The notes under the pieces were generated by a model. The model had not been told where the DNA came from and searched no databases. It was given only the letters and a program-made list of their open reading frames with translations. From Zea mays (taxonomy: Eukaryota > Streptophyta > Magnoliopsida > Poales > Poaceae): DNA of 64,000 bases. Numbering within the stretch: the first letter of the stretch is position 1; the number at the start of each line of letters is the position of its first letter. Both the position numbers and the translations under genes were made by a program. Positions 45,245 through 57,300 of this stretch are shown in pieces. The DNA lies in contig NC_050096.1 in assembly GCF_902167145.1 (NCBI RefSeq), positions 198,106,566 through 198,170,565 of the forward strand, written 5' to 3'.

Positions 45245-48200
45245 TGTCACACCCAGTTTTAAAGGACAAAGCCGGGTGCATCTCATACATGCGCCAAGAA
45301 GACAACATATATAATAACAGAGTGTATAGAGATAAATGTCACAAAACATCAGAGTACTTATTACATAGCGGAAGACTTATTACAAAGTAAAAGAATAAAT
45401 ATAAAACAAACTAAGGATCGTCGGCGCCAATGTCGACTGAGAAACGTCACCTAGATCAAGTCGAATGCCTCGGTGTTAGGCGGCTCCTCTTCGACCACCT
45501 GTCCTTCTCCTGTGGGGGGTGTGAGACAGCAAGAGTGAGCTCACATACGTTCGTAGCTCAACAAGTCGTGGGGAATAATGTGGCATGAACTCACCAAAGG
45601 TGGGAGTTCATGAAGTGTAAGGCTGATCAAATGAGATAGAGGTTGAAGCTGAGCATTGCTTTTATAAGTTGGTCAAAATTTTATTAGCAATTACTAGGTG
45701 TAAGTAAATACCAAACCTTAATAATAATAGAGAAAAGTAATAGTAAAATAATCCCAAATGCGATGCAAATGTCACATTAAATTTAAGTTCCATAAATTAA
45801 TCATGTGAGGGTCCGAGCCGCTCATGACCGTGAGCACGGCTAGTATACTAGTTTTACACTCTGCAGAGGTTGCGCATCTTTACCCACAAGTTATGTTACC
45901 CATCTGCCAAGAGACGACCAATCCCATACACCTCTACCGAGGAGGCGAGGCAGGATAACACTACGAGGCCTTTACAAAGTTCCACTAGCTTCAGAAATCC
46001 CGCTACAGTTTATAGGAAGCTCCAGTGCAAGGTTCTTGCCTGACCGCCATCGCAGCACAATCAATCAAGGACCTCCCTACACTGACCACTCCTCTACTGC
46101 CCTTGCCCCTTTCGGGTAAGGAAGACCTCCACTAGCTTTCCTAGTTAATCAGCCAAGGGCGTCCCATTAAACCCTTGTGGTAGCACTGTTTTCCCGGGTG
46201 GTCGCTCCATGTTCCCATTAATTTAATGATCTTAACATGAACAGTAATAATAACAAGATAATAACAGGATAATTATGAGTAGTGTATCTCCATACCCAAT
46301 CCACATAAAGCAATAGCAAGTACTACCCAAAAATATTTCAGGGGTGAACAAGGTATAGAGGTAATCAAAACTGGGGTAACATAAAGGATCCCATCAAAAT
46401 TAACCTATGCAGATCATTAAAATTAATAAGAACATGGCTGGGAAAGTAAGTGATCAAGGGCACAACTTGCCTTCAATGAGCTCATGCTCAGCTATCTCTA
46501 CTTGTTGAACCTCAGATTCCACAGTGGCTTGCTCGTCTACTCGCATCAACACAATACATACATAGTATAGCAAAAATTAACATTGCACCAAACATATAAA
46601 TACAATACACAGTAAAAATCTACACATTAAAATGAAATCATAGGAACTGGAATCACTAAATTTGGAGCTATAGAATTCAAGTTATGAATTTCCTAAGGTT
46701 TAATGTGATTAAAATAGGATTAAATGTTAAATTATTGTTCTTACTGTTTTTATGCCAAAACAGAGATACTAAATGATAGAGAATATTATTACAAAATTTT
46801 AGAAATTGGAATGGTTCAATTTGGATCAAAAATGGAATTTCTATGAATTTTACAAGTTTCTAGATTTGTTTTTGTATTAAAAAAATGAATTTTTAATATT
46901 ATTTCTCTGTTTTTAATCTCCTCTGAACTGGGCCTCGAATTCTAGAAAATACAGGGTTCTCGGGGTAAAAGTTCATAAGACTCAGGGCACAGTTCCACTG
47001 GACGGCGGGTTCTATTCCAAGGGAACCTAGGGTCTCTTATGCTAAAGTGCCCGACCGAAGGGGTATCGGATGCGTACAGCCGTTCAGATTACAATCAACG
47101 GCCTGGATTTTATAGCAAGCTACACGTTACGCATGCGCTCGGATCACGATCCTGCGATCCACAGAGCGCCACGTTCACACCATATCCCAATCGTTCCCCT
47201 ACGGATCTACGGTCATGATCAGTTCACGCGATTGATGACTCTATGAGTTGATCTGGTCCGCTCATCCCGAAAGGGTAACCTAGGATCTAATCAGGACCGT
47301 CCCTAAAACAATCAACGGCCCATGTCTGTTCTTCCCTACCCACGCGGCCGGTAGGCGACAGAACTCGCCATCACAGCGGAGCTCGCCGGCGAGCTCCCCA
47401 ATCTCGGCACAAACGTGGCCCTACACATCGCGGAATGGGTGCTATCCCAAATCAAGGGTATGGCGGAGACAGGGGAGGGGTCATTACCGTGAGCGGTGTC
47501 GCGACGGCGGCTAACCACGAGCGACGGCGGAACACGTTGGTACGGCAAGAAATTGGCGGCGATCTTGGTGGTTCGCCTTCTCGTGAAGGCTTCGGGCACC
47601 CTTCCTACAACGCGACGAAGCTTACAGGCTCGCCAGCAAGGCCTCAACGGTGGCAACGGCGAGCCTCAGCGGTAGCGGCACCCTCACTCTCCTCTCGGTT
47701 CTCTCCCTTGATGCCGGTTGCAGTGGCCCAGAAGTTCTCGTGATTAGGGGTTAAAAGTCAGTGAGCTGCGCAGGGATTTATCCCCCCGGGCGGAGGCCGG
47801 TTATCCAGCCCCGAGCGGGTCAGGCGCCCGCGGATTCCGCGCGCGCGTAGAAGAAATTGCGATTTCTGTTGAGAAAGAAGACAAGCTGCACAAGCGGGCC
47901 CACATGTAAGCCACGCGGTAAGAAACAGAGAGCAAGGCGCCCTGGCTGACGCGCGGGTCCGCGTGTCAGTGAGTGTCCCGCGCGCGCGTGTGGAAGGGTA
48001 GGATTTGGGCCGCGTAGACGGTTCTGGCTGTTGGGCCGAATGGGCAGCGCTTGGCCCAATCAATGCATAGTGCTATTTTTCATTTTCCTCTCCTATTTTC
48101 TTCCCTTTATTACCAAATTCTATTTTAAATTCAGATTTAATTCAAATCTTGTGCCAATTCATTCTCAAATCCTATTGTGAAATGAGAAATTCCAATTTTA

Positions 48201-48510
48201 GAAGTATAATTACATTATTTATATTTTTGTATCATTCCTGTTCTTCTCATTTTTGAAAACCCTATTTATTTTTTTTGTTTAGGGTTTGATTGAACTTCTA
48301 GTAGTTATTATCTTATTACCCTTATTATTTTATTAATGCACAAACATATAACTCCAATATGAGGCATATTATTATTTTTATTATTATTATTTTATTATTT
48401 GTTTTAATTCATCTCTTAATTTTTGTGTATGCTCTTTTTATGATGCAAATGAGACACATAAAGTGAGGAGATATCTCTATTATTCTTTGTGTACAACTTG
48501 GAGTATTACA
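45245..48510 (-). repeat. 5' LTR of the chromovirus (3266 bp)
   Basis: Partner of 27452-30714. It begins TGTCACACCCAGTTTTAAAG and ends GTATTACA, followed by TSD GCTAC. Visible differences include ACCGGG/ACCCAG at the start, single-base changes and small indels in A/T runs. Confidence 0.93.
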
Positions 48511-48721
48511 GCTACGACACCAAACAACCTGTTCAGGATCCACGACGACTCGAGACTCTTTGCCACCCAGCATTTTCCTTTTTCCTACATTTCCCATTTA
48601 GGGTTAGTTTAGTGAATAGAAAAATAAAGGGGATTCATAAGAGAGGATTTCCTTATTATTCAAATCCTTCCCATGGATCTCTTTCATTTCCCTGTCCACC
48701 AAATCAGCACTTAGAAAAATA
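48511..48721. other. Short remnant between chromovirus and Helitron 2
   Basis: Starts with the right target duplication GCTAC. Before the chromovirus inserted, this sequence was directly upstream of the RPL17 promoter. No gene is seen. Confidence 0.55.
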
Positions 48722-49071
48722 CTAGTTAGGTGCCCGTGCGTTGCAACGGCATATAAAATATTCAACAAAATATTAGTGCACAATGATTACAGAAAAACGG
48801 GCACTATATATTACAGAAAAACAGGTGTTATAAAGGAGTGAAATGACATGATGTTACGGCCCCCTCCCGAAAGGTAAAAATCCATGACAATGGTATATGT
48901 AAAGGTGAGAAACAATTTATGAGCACACCGAATCCTATAATATAGTGTATACTAATATCATGCAGACATTTAAACATATTTAAACTGGCAAGGTTAAAAG
49001 AACCCTGGCACTAAATTAATACTCACCGTTTGTCCACAAGCCAATATACCATCCCATAAGTGATACCCTTA

Positions 49072-49254
49072 AGCCCTGTTTGGAAGCTTTTTAAGAAACC
49101 AATTTTTATTTTTTAGCTAGGAGAGGCCAGCTTCTTGGTTTTTAAGAAACTGAGAATCTAATTTCTATAAACCGAGTCATAAACTGATATGTTTGGAACC
49201 ACATTTATTTCTATAAATCGGTTTCTTAAAAACTGGGTGGTTCCAAATAGGGCC
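49072..49254. mobile_element. PIF/Harbinger-type MITE
   Basis: The ends AGCCCTGTTTGGAA and TTCCAAATAGGGCC are inverted repeats with few mismatches. TTA lies on each side (49069-49071 and 49255-49257). A similar, weaker sequence is at about 57120-57300. Confidence 0.7.
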
Positions 49255-49644
49255 TTAGTCACTGAGAAAATAGGAAAGAGAGAATCAGGTTGAACAGGTC
49301 GACGATCATACTTCCCCAACATACCGGCAACAATATCTATTATGACATTTCCATCTTTATAAGCGCAGACCTAGGGAAGAAACAAATGTAAGTGTTACTC
49401 ACAGCTACTATATTTTGTACATAATTTCTGCAAGCGTAGTTGAATCATAGATTATCGAGTGGGTCCTACTTGTATTCCTAAAATTTTGTCGCTTCCCAAC
49501 TCAAGCAGTTCTCAGTTTAGACTCCACATCACACTTAGCAGGTCAGTAAAAATCCATCGACTGAAGTTAACATACATGCACTTTTCATTTCTTGTGTTCG
49601 TGCTTCATCTCTGATCACAATATGTTGTTTTTACTCTTTATTAG

Positions 49645-49855
49645 ACATGTCGAGTTTTGGGAAGAAGGATGGGAGCGTGAAGGCCAGGTTGCTCTTATCG
49701 TGAGACCAAGGACTGAACAGATTAATGATGCAGCGAGAATGTTTGAGACATTTGGTTTTGTTTTCAGTTCATCTCTTCATACAAATCGTGTATTTGGTGA
49801 TTTCTTCTCAGATACGAAGCATAAACACGGGCCTCTATGGAGCTTGTCCCTGCCG
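49645..49855 (+). pseudogene. Exon-like segment of an unidentified gene, antisense in Helitron 2
   Basis: Acceptor TTATTAG at 49644 and donor CCG|GTAAAT at 49856 bound an open frame reading RHVEFWEEGWEREGQVALIV, then RPRTEQINDAARMFETFGFV. The composition looks like real coding sequence. I do not recognise the protein. Confidence 0.4.
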
Positions 49856-50798
49856 GTAAATAAATGCAAAGCATACCGGTAGTATTAGAAGCTCAGAAAT
49901 CTGATCGTCTGATAACATTAGTTATGTTCTGTGGCTTTTGTTTGCCCTGGCCCTGCCCATTGCACTCATTATTACTCATTGACAATGACAATTATGGGAG
50001 CCTACAAGGAAAACATGAATGTGCCAACACACGTAATGTAGACATCCTGGCATGGTCTTTGCAAGCGTCGATGCCTGCTGCTTTTATTTTTCAGGCATTA
50101 TCGTCGCTGCAAGCGCGAGCCATACACATCGCTAGCCACACGCGTTGCAGAAATCCTATCTTTTGGCTAAATGAAACTAAACAGACATAGAACGAAAGTA
50201 ATGAGCCGGGCATCTGGGCTTATTCTTACCGAACTCGGCAAGCTACCATATTTCAGAAAATGAACATGGGCACTCCGGCAGTGTCTTAGGTTTCCAACCT
50301 TCCTATGCTCACTGACAGGATATGATATAAGTGCTTCAAATACGAGATTAGTCTCTTGATACCATGGTTTTTAAAAACTACAACATTCAAACAGGAGAAT
50401 CGTCCAAATAATTCGGTCATGTTCCAGAAACGTTGCTGCTTCAGGAACGCAAAATGTGCAGCCCACGTTGAACTACAGCTCCCTCGTTAACAGCCATAAT
50501 AATCTCTCAAGCACAAACAATTGTTATACCAAGAAACAATAGATGGACCAGCATCAGCACAAATGCAGAAGCATTAAATTCCATTTTCCCAGTTTCCCAC
50601 TGCCGGGTAAGACTGATGATTTGATAAAAAAAGTACCACGTACAAATTGCAAAATTCTTCAGGTCCCAATCATTTTCAACCTTCAAAGAGGTTTCGATCT
50701 GATGATGTCAACCACAACACCACAAATGAGTTCAATGGCTACCTCATTTCATGTCTATTTACATTCCATGCATGTATGAAGCAAAACTGTATCACTTA

Positions 50799-50935
50799 GG
50801 CCTTGTTCGGTTATTTTAATTCCATGTGGATTGGAGTGGATTGGGTGGGATTGAGATGTATTTTGACCTATTATGAATTTAAAACGACTCAATCCCACCC
50901 AATCCACATGGTTTAGCATCAAAACGAACAAGCCC
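50799..50935. mobile_element. Tourist-type MITE
   Basis: 137 bp, starting GGCCTTGTTCGGTTATTTT and ending AAAACGAACAAGCCC, with TTA on each side (50796-50798 and 50936-50938). The inner sequence around the CCACATGG motif is also palindromic. A common grass Tourist family. Confidence 0.8.
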
Positions 50936-50943
50936 TTATAGTA

Positions 50944-51800
50944 TTAATCCCTGTGCAGCTTCTGGTTTTTTAGAAACTTCAGCTGGTGGAGTGGCCATGC
51001 TGGGCTCCTCATCTGTAACAGCGGGACAGTCACGGAAGACATGGGAACATCTTCAGAGGTTTCAGAGACATGTATGTTTGCGAATTCGCAGTCCAACTCC
51101 CTGTGTGCTGCAGGGATCTCTGAGATGTTTGCTTGTCCAGGCCCACCCTCGGCATTCTTGTCCTCCTGCTCGACTGCTATTTTCTCCTTAGCCTTTGCAC
51201 CAACATCGTTGGCAGCACTGGTGACCTTGCTGAAAGCACCGGTTACCCATGCTGCTCCGGTGAGAACATACATGTTCTTCATGATAGCAGATCCAACGGT
51301 CAAGACACTCTGTTCAGCAGCTGCCAGCGCTGACTTTGTCTTCTCAGAGACTTGGTATTTCTGATCCATTTCCTTCACTTTATCATTTACAACTGAAGTG
51401 CCAACACTGATCTTCTCACTTAGGCCTATTCTCTTGTCAAAGGAGGACACTCTAGCTGTGGCAGTTGACGTGAGCTGGTGCTTTTCATCCAAAGCTTTTG
51501 CTTTGTCCAGTGCATCTCTACCAAGGATAAATCCCTTTGCCAGCATGGTCCCAACAATGTCCTCGGCCTTTTGAAGGGCATAAGGTTTTGTGTCTTTAGG
51601 CTGGAAATGAAAATAATGTTACAACGCTGTACAACAACTATAGCAATACCATGTTGTAACATGTAAATAGTATGGTTCTGATCATACCTCAAGAGCAGCT
51701 AAAACAGAAGCTGGTAGCTCATAATCATTGGCTGGTGTGACGATTACAGCCATATCAACTATTGTGGCTCCCTTTGATAGCACCAAAGTATATGTTAGAA
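50944..51800 (-). pseudogene. Captured fragment of a BPA1-like (binding partner of ACD11) gene
   Basis: The exon ending at 51688 encodes GATIVDMAVIVTPANDYELP and more; the exon 51600-50944 encodes PKDTKPYALQKAEDIVGTML, AKGFILGRDALDKAK, GLSEKISVGTSVVNDKVKE and NMYVLTGAAWVTGAFSKV. This is the C-terminal two thirds of plant RRM proteins called BPA1-like. The RRM start is missing. Near 51000-51025 a frameshift leaves the expected end (EEPSMATPPAEVSKKPEAAQ) in another frame, so the written stop at 50944 is not native. It is in sense with Helitron 2 and the last host piece before its 3' end. Confidence 0.82.
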
Positions 51801-52280
51801 TTTGTGGGACATCTATTTGCAAACAAAGTTCTCATTGACATCAAAGACAGCATGGTTTCAAGCTACAACTAACAGGTAAAGGTAGACAAGATGTTGGAAA
51901 ATTAGTTGGAACATTTGGCTATGTAAAAGACAACATCCAACGACAAGCAAAGATATCACATGAAACAACCAGCAAAAGAGGGATACAGTCTTTGGTTGGG
52001 ACCTAAAAATGTCATGGCAACAAATTGCAGTACAATGGCACATTGCTGAAATATTGATTGAGCTACCAAATTGTAGTACAATGGCACAAATTGCAGTACA
52101 ATGGCACATTGCTGTCGGTAAATAAATGACAAGCAAAGATTTGTTTTAAGTATGATAAAAAGCTAGGAAATAAATATTCTGGGAAAAAATAAATCATTTT
52201 TTAGACAATAGAAAAACATTTTGCCTTAAATAGCATACAACCAATTCTAAAATTTTTAGAAAAGAGGGAAAAAAATAGAC

Positions 52281-52401
52281 CTGCCACAACTTTAGCCTTT
52301 CTATCCTCACCAGCAAGCTTTCCCATAGTGTATGAGCACCAGCACACAGAACTCCAACCTGCCTCATTCCACCACCTAGGATCTTTCGAAGATTTTTTGG
52401 C
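52281..52401 (-). pseudogene. Captured threonine aldolase exon
   Basis: Between acceptor TTCAG and donor GCAG|GTCTAT the minus strand reads RPKNLRKILGGGMRQVGVLC, the well-conserved stretch of low-specificity L-threonine aldolases (PLP enzymes that split threonine to glycine and acetaldehyde). After AGAHT the expected GKLAGEDRKAKVVA is in a different frame, so a small deletion has occurred. Only one exon is present. Confidence 0.75.
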
Positions 52402-52772
52402 CTGAAGGTATTGTTCATTTTCCATTATAATATACAGTTCTTTTCATTTTGCAATAATACAACACTACAATTTAGACTTAGAAACACACATGGATAGACC
52501 TTGTCAACAAAAGCCTTTGAATCCAATAGGGACGCCTAAACCTTTAGATAGGCACATCTGAAGTTTCAGTTTCAAAGAGAATTAGAAGCATCACCATACA
52601 TGTGTCTGTATTCCATTCATATGTAAGTACTGAGTAGTGTAGCTAAGCATAGTGCTCTAAAAATTGTAACATACCGAAACTGAATCTGCGGCTTTCATGT
52701 CATCAAGCAATTATAGGCACTGCCAGTCTGAAGTCCTGATATACTATATATTTCCTTGAGCTCATTTTTTAC

Positions 52773-53914
52773 CATTGTGCCAAAACATCAGGAGGCATTT
52801 CATATCCCCAATTGAAACGAAATTCTACAGTTTGATTCCTTGCCTCATGTGCCAATGATCTCCCCTCACCTGTAATGATGATTGAAGAAGAAAAATATGA
52901 TTATCGGCATTCTAAAACAAGCATGCAAATAAAAATAACTATTATGTCATGTTTTGATGTTACCATCTTTGGTGCTCCACGTGGCAGTACTGGTAATGGT
53001 GATTCGAGTTGGTTCGAATTTGAACAAAAAATTCTAAACCATTTCAGGTGTTAAATTTAATGGCAATTGTGTAATGTTTAACAAGGTACCAAGCCAATGG
53101 TCAGATGCAATGGTGATTAGAAACAGAAGTAATAAACTGGCAGAGCCACCTTGCTTGAAGTGGTGTCAAGCTTAGCTAGCAATAATGCATTCCATGCTCA
53201 TGAACATAAGGCAGAAATAGCTCACATCAATCAGTAAAACCAAACAGATCATTAGAATTTAGACCAACTTCTACAATGTGATGCATTAATGCATTATATG
53301 TGTGCGTTAATGATGACAGTCGAATTGACCCTCTGCTGTGTATGACCAAAGGTTTCAGATTATCAAATTGAATATGATTACAGCATGTTGGTGTGTCAAC
53401 CAACCAAAATGCAAGTCTAAAGAACTCAATTTAAAAAGGTTCATAGAAGAATTTTGAGGATACACCTAGTAGTTTAAATTTTCAAACGCCCTCATGCTAT
53501 GCCATGGGTATTACACCATTACCCCAAAACTCCCCGGCATCATCACCCCAAAAACCGTAAGAGCATCTCCAACGAGGGGCCTCAAAATAGTGCCCCGAAA
53601 TTAAAATACCCTATCATTTAAAGTGTTTGTGGCACTAAAAACAAATTGAGCTCCAACCATTAAACTCTAGATCATGTATTTTAGAAAATAAATGACATTA
53701 TTAGGGAAGAAAAGGTTGAGGATGATGTAGAAAACAAAGATAGGACACCAATCCAGGACTTCATATATTTAGGTACATTCGGCAAAGCATTCTGGCAGAA
53801 ATGACATGAGAAGCAAGCACTGCTGAGGTCACCTGCGATCCCCGTGGCGAGCAACCCCAGCCGGTCGGTGATCGGGAACAAGCGCGAAACGCTGGTCATG
53901 TCCAGCAATTTGTC
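52773..53914 (-). pseudogene. Captured exons of 20S proteasome subunit alpha type-6/alpha-1 (PAA)
   Basis: Exon 53914-53833 (82 nt) encodes DKLLDMTSVSRLFPITDRLG, LLATGIA and one base of the next codon. Exon 52869-52773 (97 nt) completes it and encodes EGRSLAHEARNQTVEFRFNW, GYEMPPDVLAQ and two bases of W. Splice sites are GT-AG and the phases (1, then 2) fit exactly. This matches the plant PAA wording DKLLDQTSVTHLFPI and ARNEAAEFR(F/Y)KWGYEMPVDVLAKW, with substitutions at several otherwise constant residues. It is a two-exon piece of about 246 residues; splicing in a chimeric transcript remains possible. Confidence 0.85.
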
Positions 53915-55335
53915 CTAGAAGCAAACAAGCAGAAGAGCACCACAACCGACTAATCAGCCAAACGCTAGAGACTAAACTTGGACCGATCTCCGCCGCAGGC
54001 GCGCGAGACCAGGGGGGCTAACCTTGGGCAAAATATATGTATTACGTACAACAAATAGAACAGGAAAACAACCTTTTATGGAAAAGTATCATGTTTGATT
54101 TTTTACTGATCAGCAAAATATTTCTAGAACTGAAATAGAGTAAACATCAACATCTAATTAGGTAGTACCAAAATCTCTACTACTCTATTATTATATAACA
54201 TATAAACATAAACAAAACAGTTGGTGTGCAAAAAGGTTCTCGAACTGAAATAGAATTTACTGAAATAATAATATTAAACAACCTTACTTTCATAAATAGG
54301 AATTTTCAATAACATATTATACCAGTAAGGTTGGTTAATCCTTTTTGTCCGCCAATCTTGTAATTAATAAAGACAATAGATATTAGCAAGACAGTAGAAT
54401 GTAACTGAAAATTTTATTGAACCGCCTCTTATTTAATAAAGACAAGATAATGAACCGCCTCTTATTTAATAAAGACAATATGTAACGTCAGTATGGAATA
54501 TTATTGAGCACTAAATAAATTAGAAAAGTTTCAGTCGAATCTACTTCTTTTCTTAGCGCTTTCACAAGTCCAAGTCCTATGACAATCTAAAAAAAATGTT
54601 TGCTATCTAAAAAACACCCAATGCAGGTACCCAAACCACCAATAGCAGTGGAATGGACCGATAATTGGAGCTCTCACCGGATTGGAGACTGATGAGCAGC
54701 CGAAGGCGATGCTCTTAAGCTGACGCATCATATGCATCCTCCTCCCTTAGAGGGTGCTGACTGATGCAGCCCAACAGTGATTCTTCACCTCGCCTTAGTC
54801 TGACCTCGTCGCCCAACTCCTCCACCGCCCTCGCGATGCAGCCTCGTGGCTACTGGACGTGGCTTTGCCCTACCTTCGTCTGACCACGTCGCCCAACTCC
54901 TCCATTGCCCTCGCAATGGTCTACCATTCTCCTATCAAATATCAAAACTGCATTTGATACATAACTGAATACAAAAAAAAGGGTGAATAGAGAAGGTAAT
55001 GATATACTAATTGCTCTAATCTGGTAAAGATAATAGACAAACAAAGATATAGCTAATAGCTTAGCATACGACCAAATATGAAATGCAAATGGATGGATGG
55101 GACTTCTTTTCCACTGCAAGAAATTGGACTGTGTGAGGTGGATTCAGAAACAAAAGCACAATCTGTGTACTCATGCAAGCAGCATCCTCAGACGAAATTG
55201 CATCAAAGATCATGCGGCTCGGCCGTAGACCCGCAACCCAAGATCCACCCAGACCAACCCATCCCCTAGTTCGCCAAACTAAGAAGCTAACAATCCTGAC
55301 GCTCGATTGACCAACAGATCTGGTGGACTGCATAC
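53915..55335. other. Helitron 2 interior between PAA and kelch pieces
   Basis: Mostly A/T-rich intron-like sequence. Two related segments of about 45 bp, at about 54790-54835 and 54875-54920 (both with TCTGACC..GTCGCCCAACTCCTCCA), form a small spaced repeat. No coding exon is recognised. Confidence 0.5.
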
Positions 55336-55990
55336 CGCTTGCCCCAGATCGGCCACCAAAGATGAACATGTTGCAGTCAATGACAACAGCTATGTGAAAA
55401 GCCCTTGGGCTTGGGCCGGCCTGCCCATTCGACCCATTACCAGTGCACTCAGGTGTGTACCATAGCTTATTCTCTGCAACATAAGTTGCATCCAAAAGTT
55501 TGTAAGGCCAAGCTCTTTCTTCCTTCCAATGCATATGCTCCATCAGCCCATCCATAACAATCTCAAGCATGTAAATGCAATCTACGTCCCTCAATCTAAT
55601 AACCCTTAAGATGAGTTGCAGCGTGTGCACAAATTGCTCGAAGACGTGGGCAGGCAAATTGGCACGACAAGCGAACAGTCGGAGAATTGGAGAGGAATTA
55701 TATTACCTACGTCGTAGACGGAAACATCAGCGAGGAAGCGCTTGTCGGTGAATCCGCCGAAGACGACCACCTTGGACTTGCTAATGATAACAGCAGTGTG
55801 CCCGCTGCACGAAATCGCAAAATCGTGAGATTGTTACTTTGTTAGAGGGGTAGGGTGAGACTCCAATCCAGGACAGGATCGAGGCGGCGGCGGCGAGGAG
55901 GAGGAGGAGCTGGATGGATACCTGGGGGGGCGAGACAGTCGCCCCGAAGTCGAAGGAGTCGGCCCTCACCCAGTCATCTGCTGCATCCTT
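55336..55990 (-). pseudogene. Captured first three exons of a kelch-repeat protein gene
   Basis: Exon 1, to 55922, encodes DAADDWVRADSFDFGATVSP and ends CCCAG|GTATCC. Exon 2, 55804-55707, encodes [20 protein letters not shown] and [12 protein letters not shown]. Exon 3, 55473-55336, encodes [40 protein letters not shown] and RSGAS. The spaced GHTA..FGGF and PRAFH..FIFGG units are kelch blades of a galactose-oxidase/kelch superfamily protein. Only about two blades are present, so no folded propeller is expected. It is in sense with, and nearest to the 5' end of, Helitron 2. Exact parent gene not known. Confidence 0.82.
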
Positions 55991-56319
55991 TCCCTCGTCT
56001 CCTTGTCCTCGCTCTAGCTCCCCAGTCTACGCGCCTCTCTTCGTGAAGTAACTGGACACGACTGCGACCGGGAGGATGAGCCCTGTACCGGCGGCTGGAT
56101 GGCGGTCGGGGGCGGCGAGAGGTGGATGGCGGGGAGTCTGGCAGGTGGGGGAGAGGGGATCGGACGAAGCAGAGAAGTCAGAGGAGGAGGATGGAAACAG
56201 TAGCGCCCCACGGTCGGCCCAAACGAAACGACCACGACCGGAGACACACGCGCGACCTCGCCCACCCTGCCTCCAACGATGGGCGCCATCAGCGGCGAGA
56301 TGGATGGGGTAGCGGATGG

Positions 56320-56700
56320 GAGCGTGCCGGGGGAGGGGGGTGGGGGGCGGGGTGCCTGGCACGGGCGACGCGCGCGGGGATGCTGTCCTCGCCGGGGATG
56401 GCGGGCGGGGTGGCTCGCGCGAGCGGGGTGGGGGGTCGGGGTGCCTGGCGCGGGCGACGCGCGCGAGATGTTGTCCTCGCCGGGGATGGCGGGCGGGGGG
56501 GGGGGGGGGGGGGGGGGCTCGCGCGGGCGGGGTGGGGGGCGGGGTGCCTGGCGCGGGCGACGCACGCGGGATGTTGTCCTCGCCGGGGATGGTGGGCGGG
56601 GTGGCTCGCGCGGGCATCACGGCGCGCGAGCGGGATTGCGCGCGGCGCGAGCGACGCGCGCGGGATGAAGACGCGCGCCGTGGGATGGGTGGCGGTGTGG
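56320..56700. repeat. GC-rich minisatellite near the Helitron 2 5' end
   Basis: A unit of about 85-105 bp with GATGTTGTCCTCGCCGGGGA and GGTGCCTGGCGCGGGCGACG recurs about four times with length variation (unit starts near 56380, 56467, 56569 and a partial one near 56664). Open frames across it are products of the composition. Confidence 0.8.
56495..56517. repeat. Run of 23 G
   Basis: An uninterrupted G run within one minisatellite unit, where the other units have only GGGCGGGGTGG. Run length may be unreliable in an assembly. Confidence 0.9.
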
Positions 56701-57300
56701 CCTGCGCTGGCGGCGGTCATCACGGCGAGCGGGCGTGGGGGGAAGACGCACGCGGTGGCCAAAATATCGCGGGCGGGGGCATGGGTTCGCTGGTGGACGC
56801 CCTCCGTTGCCCTTAAGGATTAGTAGAGATAAATCCTTTGAGAAAATAAAATTGACAAACTAGCCCTAAAGTGATTTTTGTGATTTTTTATGGTTTACAT
56901 AAAACCCCTGCACTAGAAAATATATATTAGAATGAAATTACTATTTAAATATCACATTTGTTACAATACTAATTCTAGTGGAGACAATATGTTATATCGG
57001 GTTATTCGCTTCAGATTAAAGTCGACTGTTTAGACTGTTACACTTGTAATATATAGAGACAAAAACACTCTAAAAGCAGTAGAAGCCTATACATATTAAA
57101 GCCAAATGAACTGTTGTTTATTTTAAGCTTCATTTGGTACGCGTCTCATACTCTCATCTTAACTAGTGAAGCTGTTTTTTCAGTTTTACGAGCAGTTTAG
57201 TGTGGCATGTTTAAAAGCACATAGTTTTTAAGAAAACTGGTTTATAAAAATTGAGTTGGTTTCAAATTTATCAGTTTATGTCTCAATTTATAGAAATACA

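Larger units (their letters stand above)
27452..48510 (-). mobile_element. Full-length chromovirus (Gypsy superfamily, Del/Tekay-like) with a nested Sirevirus
   Basis: The minus-strand element has LTRs 27452-30714 and 45245-48510, each starting TGTCACACC and ending ATTACA. The polypurine tract is next to 30714 (TAAGGGGGGTAGGATT on the minus strand). The primer site TGGTATCAGAG is at about 45229-45240, matching initiator-Met tRNA. Gag and pol lie between, with a chromodomain at the integrase C-terminus. A Sirevirus (35035-44432) splits gag. Without it the element is about 11.7 kb. LTR length and the chromodomain resemble the maize Tekay/Prem1/Xilon-Diguus group. The LTRs show several scattered substitutions, so the insertion is not brand new. 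Confidence 0.95.
48722..56829 (-). mobile_element. Gene-capturing Helitron 2 (non-autonomous, 8.1 kb)
   Basis: On the minus strand it begins TCTCTACTAATCCTTAAGGG at 56829, preceded by A. It ends CCGTTGCAACGCACGGGC, then ACCTAACTAG at 48722, followed by T. Both ends fit the maize consensus, including the CCGT/ACGG hairpin and CTAG, and the element sits between A and T with no duplication. Inside, in sense order from its 5' end: a GC-rich minisatellite, kelch-repeat exons, PAA exons, a threonine aldolase exon and BPA1-like exons. Two MITEs and an antisense exon-like segment lie nearer the 3' end. No Rep/helicase is present, so it needs an autonomous partner. Confidence 0.9.

Noticed and set aside
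56014..56823. Long Gly/Arg- and Pro-rich frames near 56.0-56.8 kb
   Set aside because: All come from a GC-rich minisatellite with a 23-G run. Every frame is open because stops are rare in such sequence.
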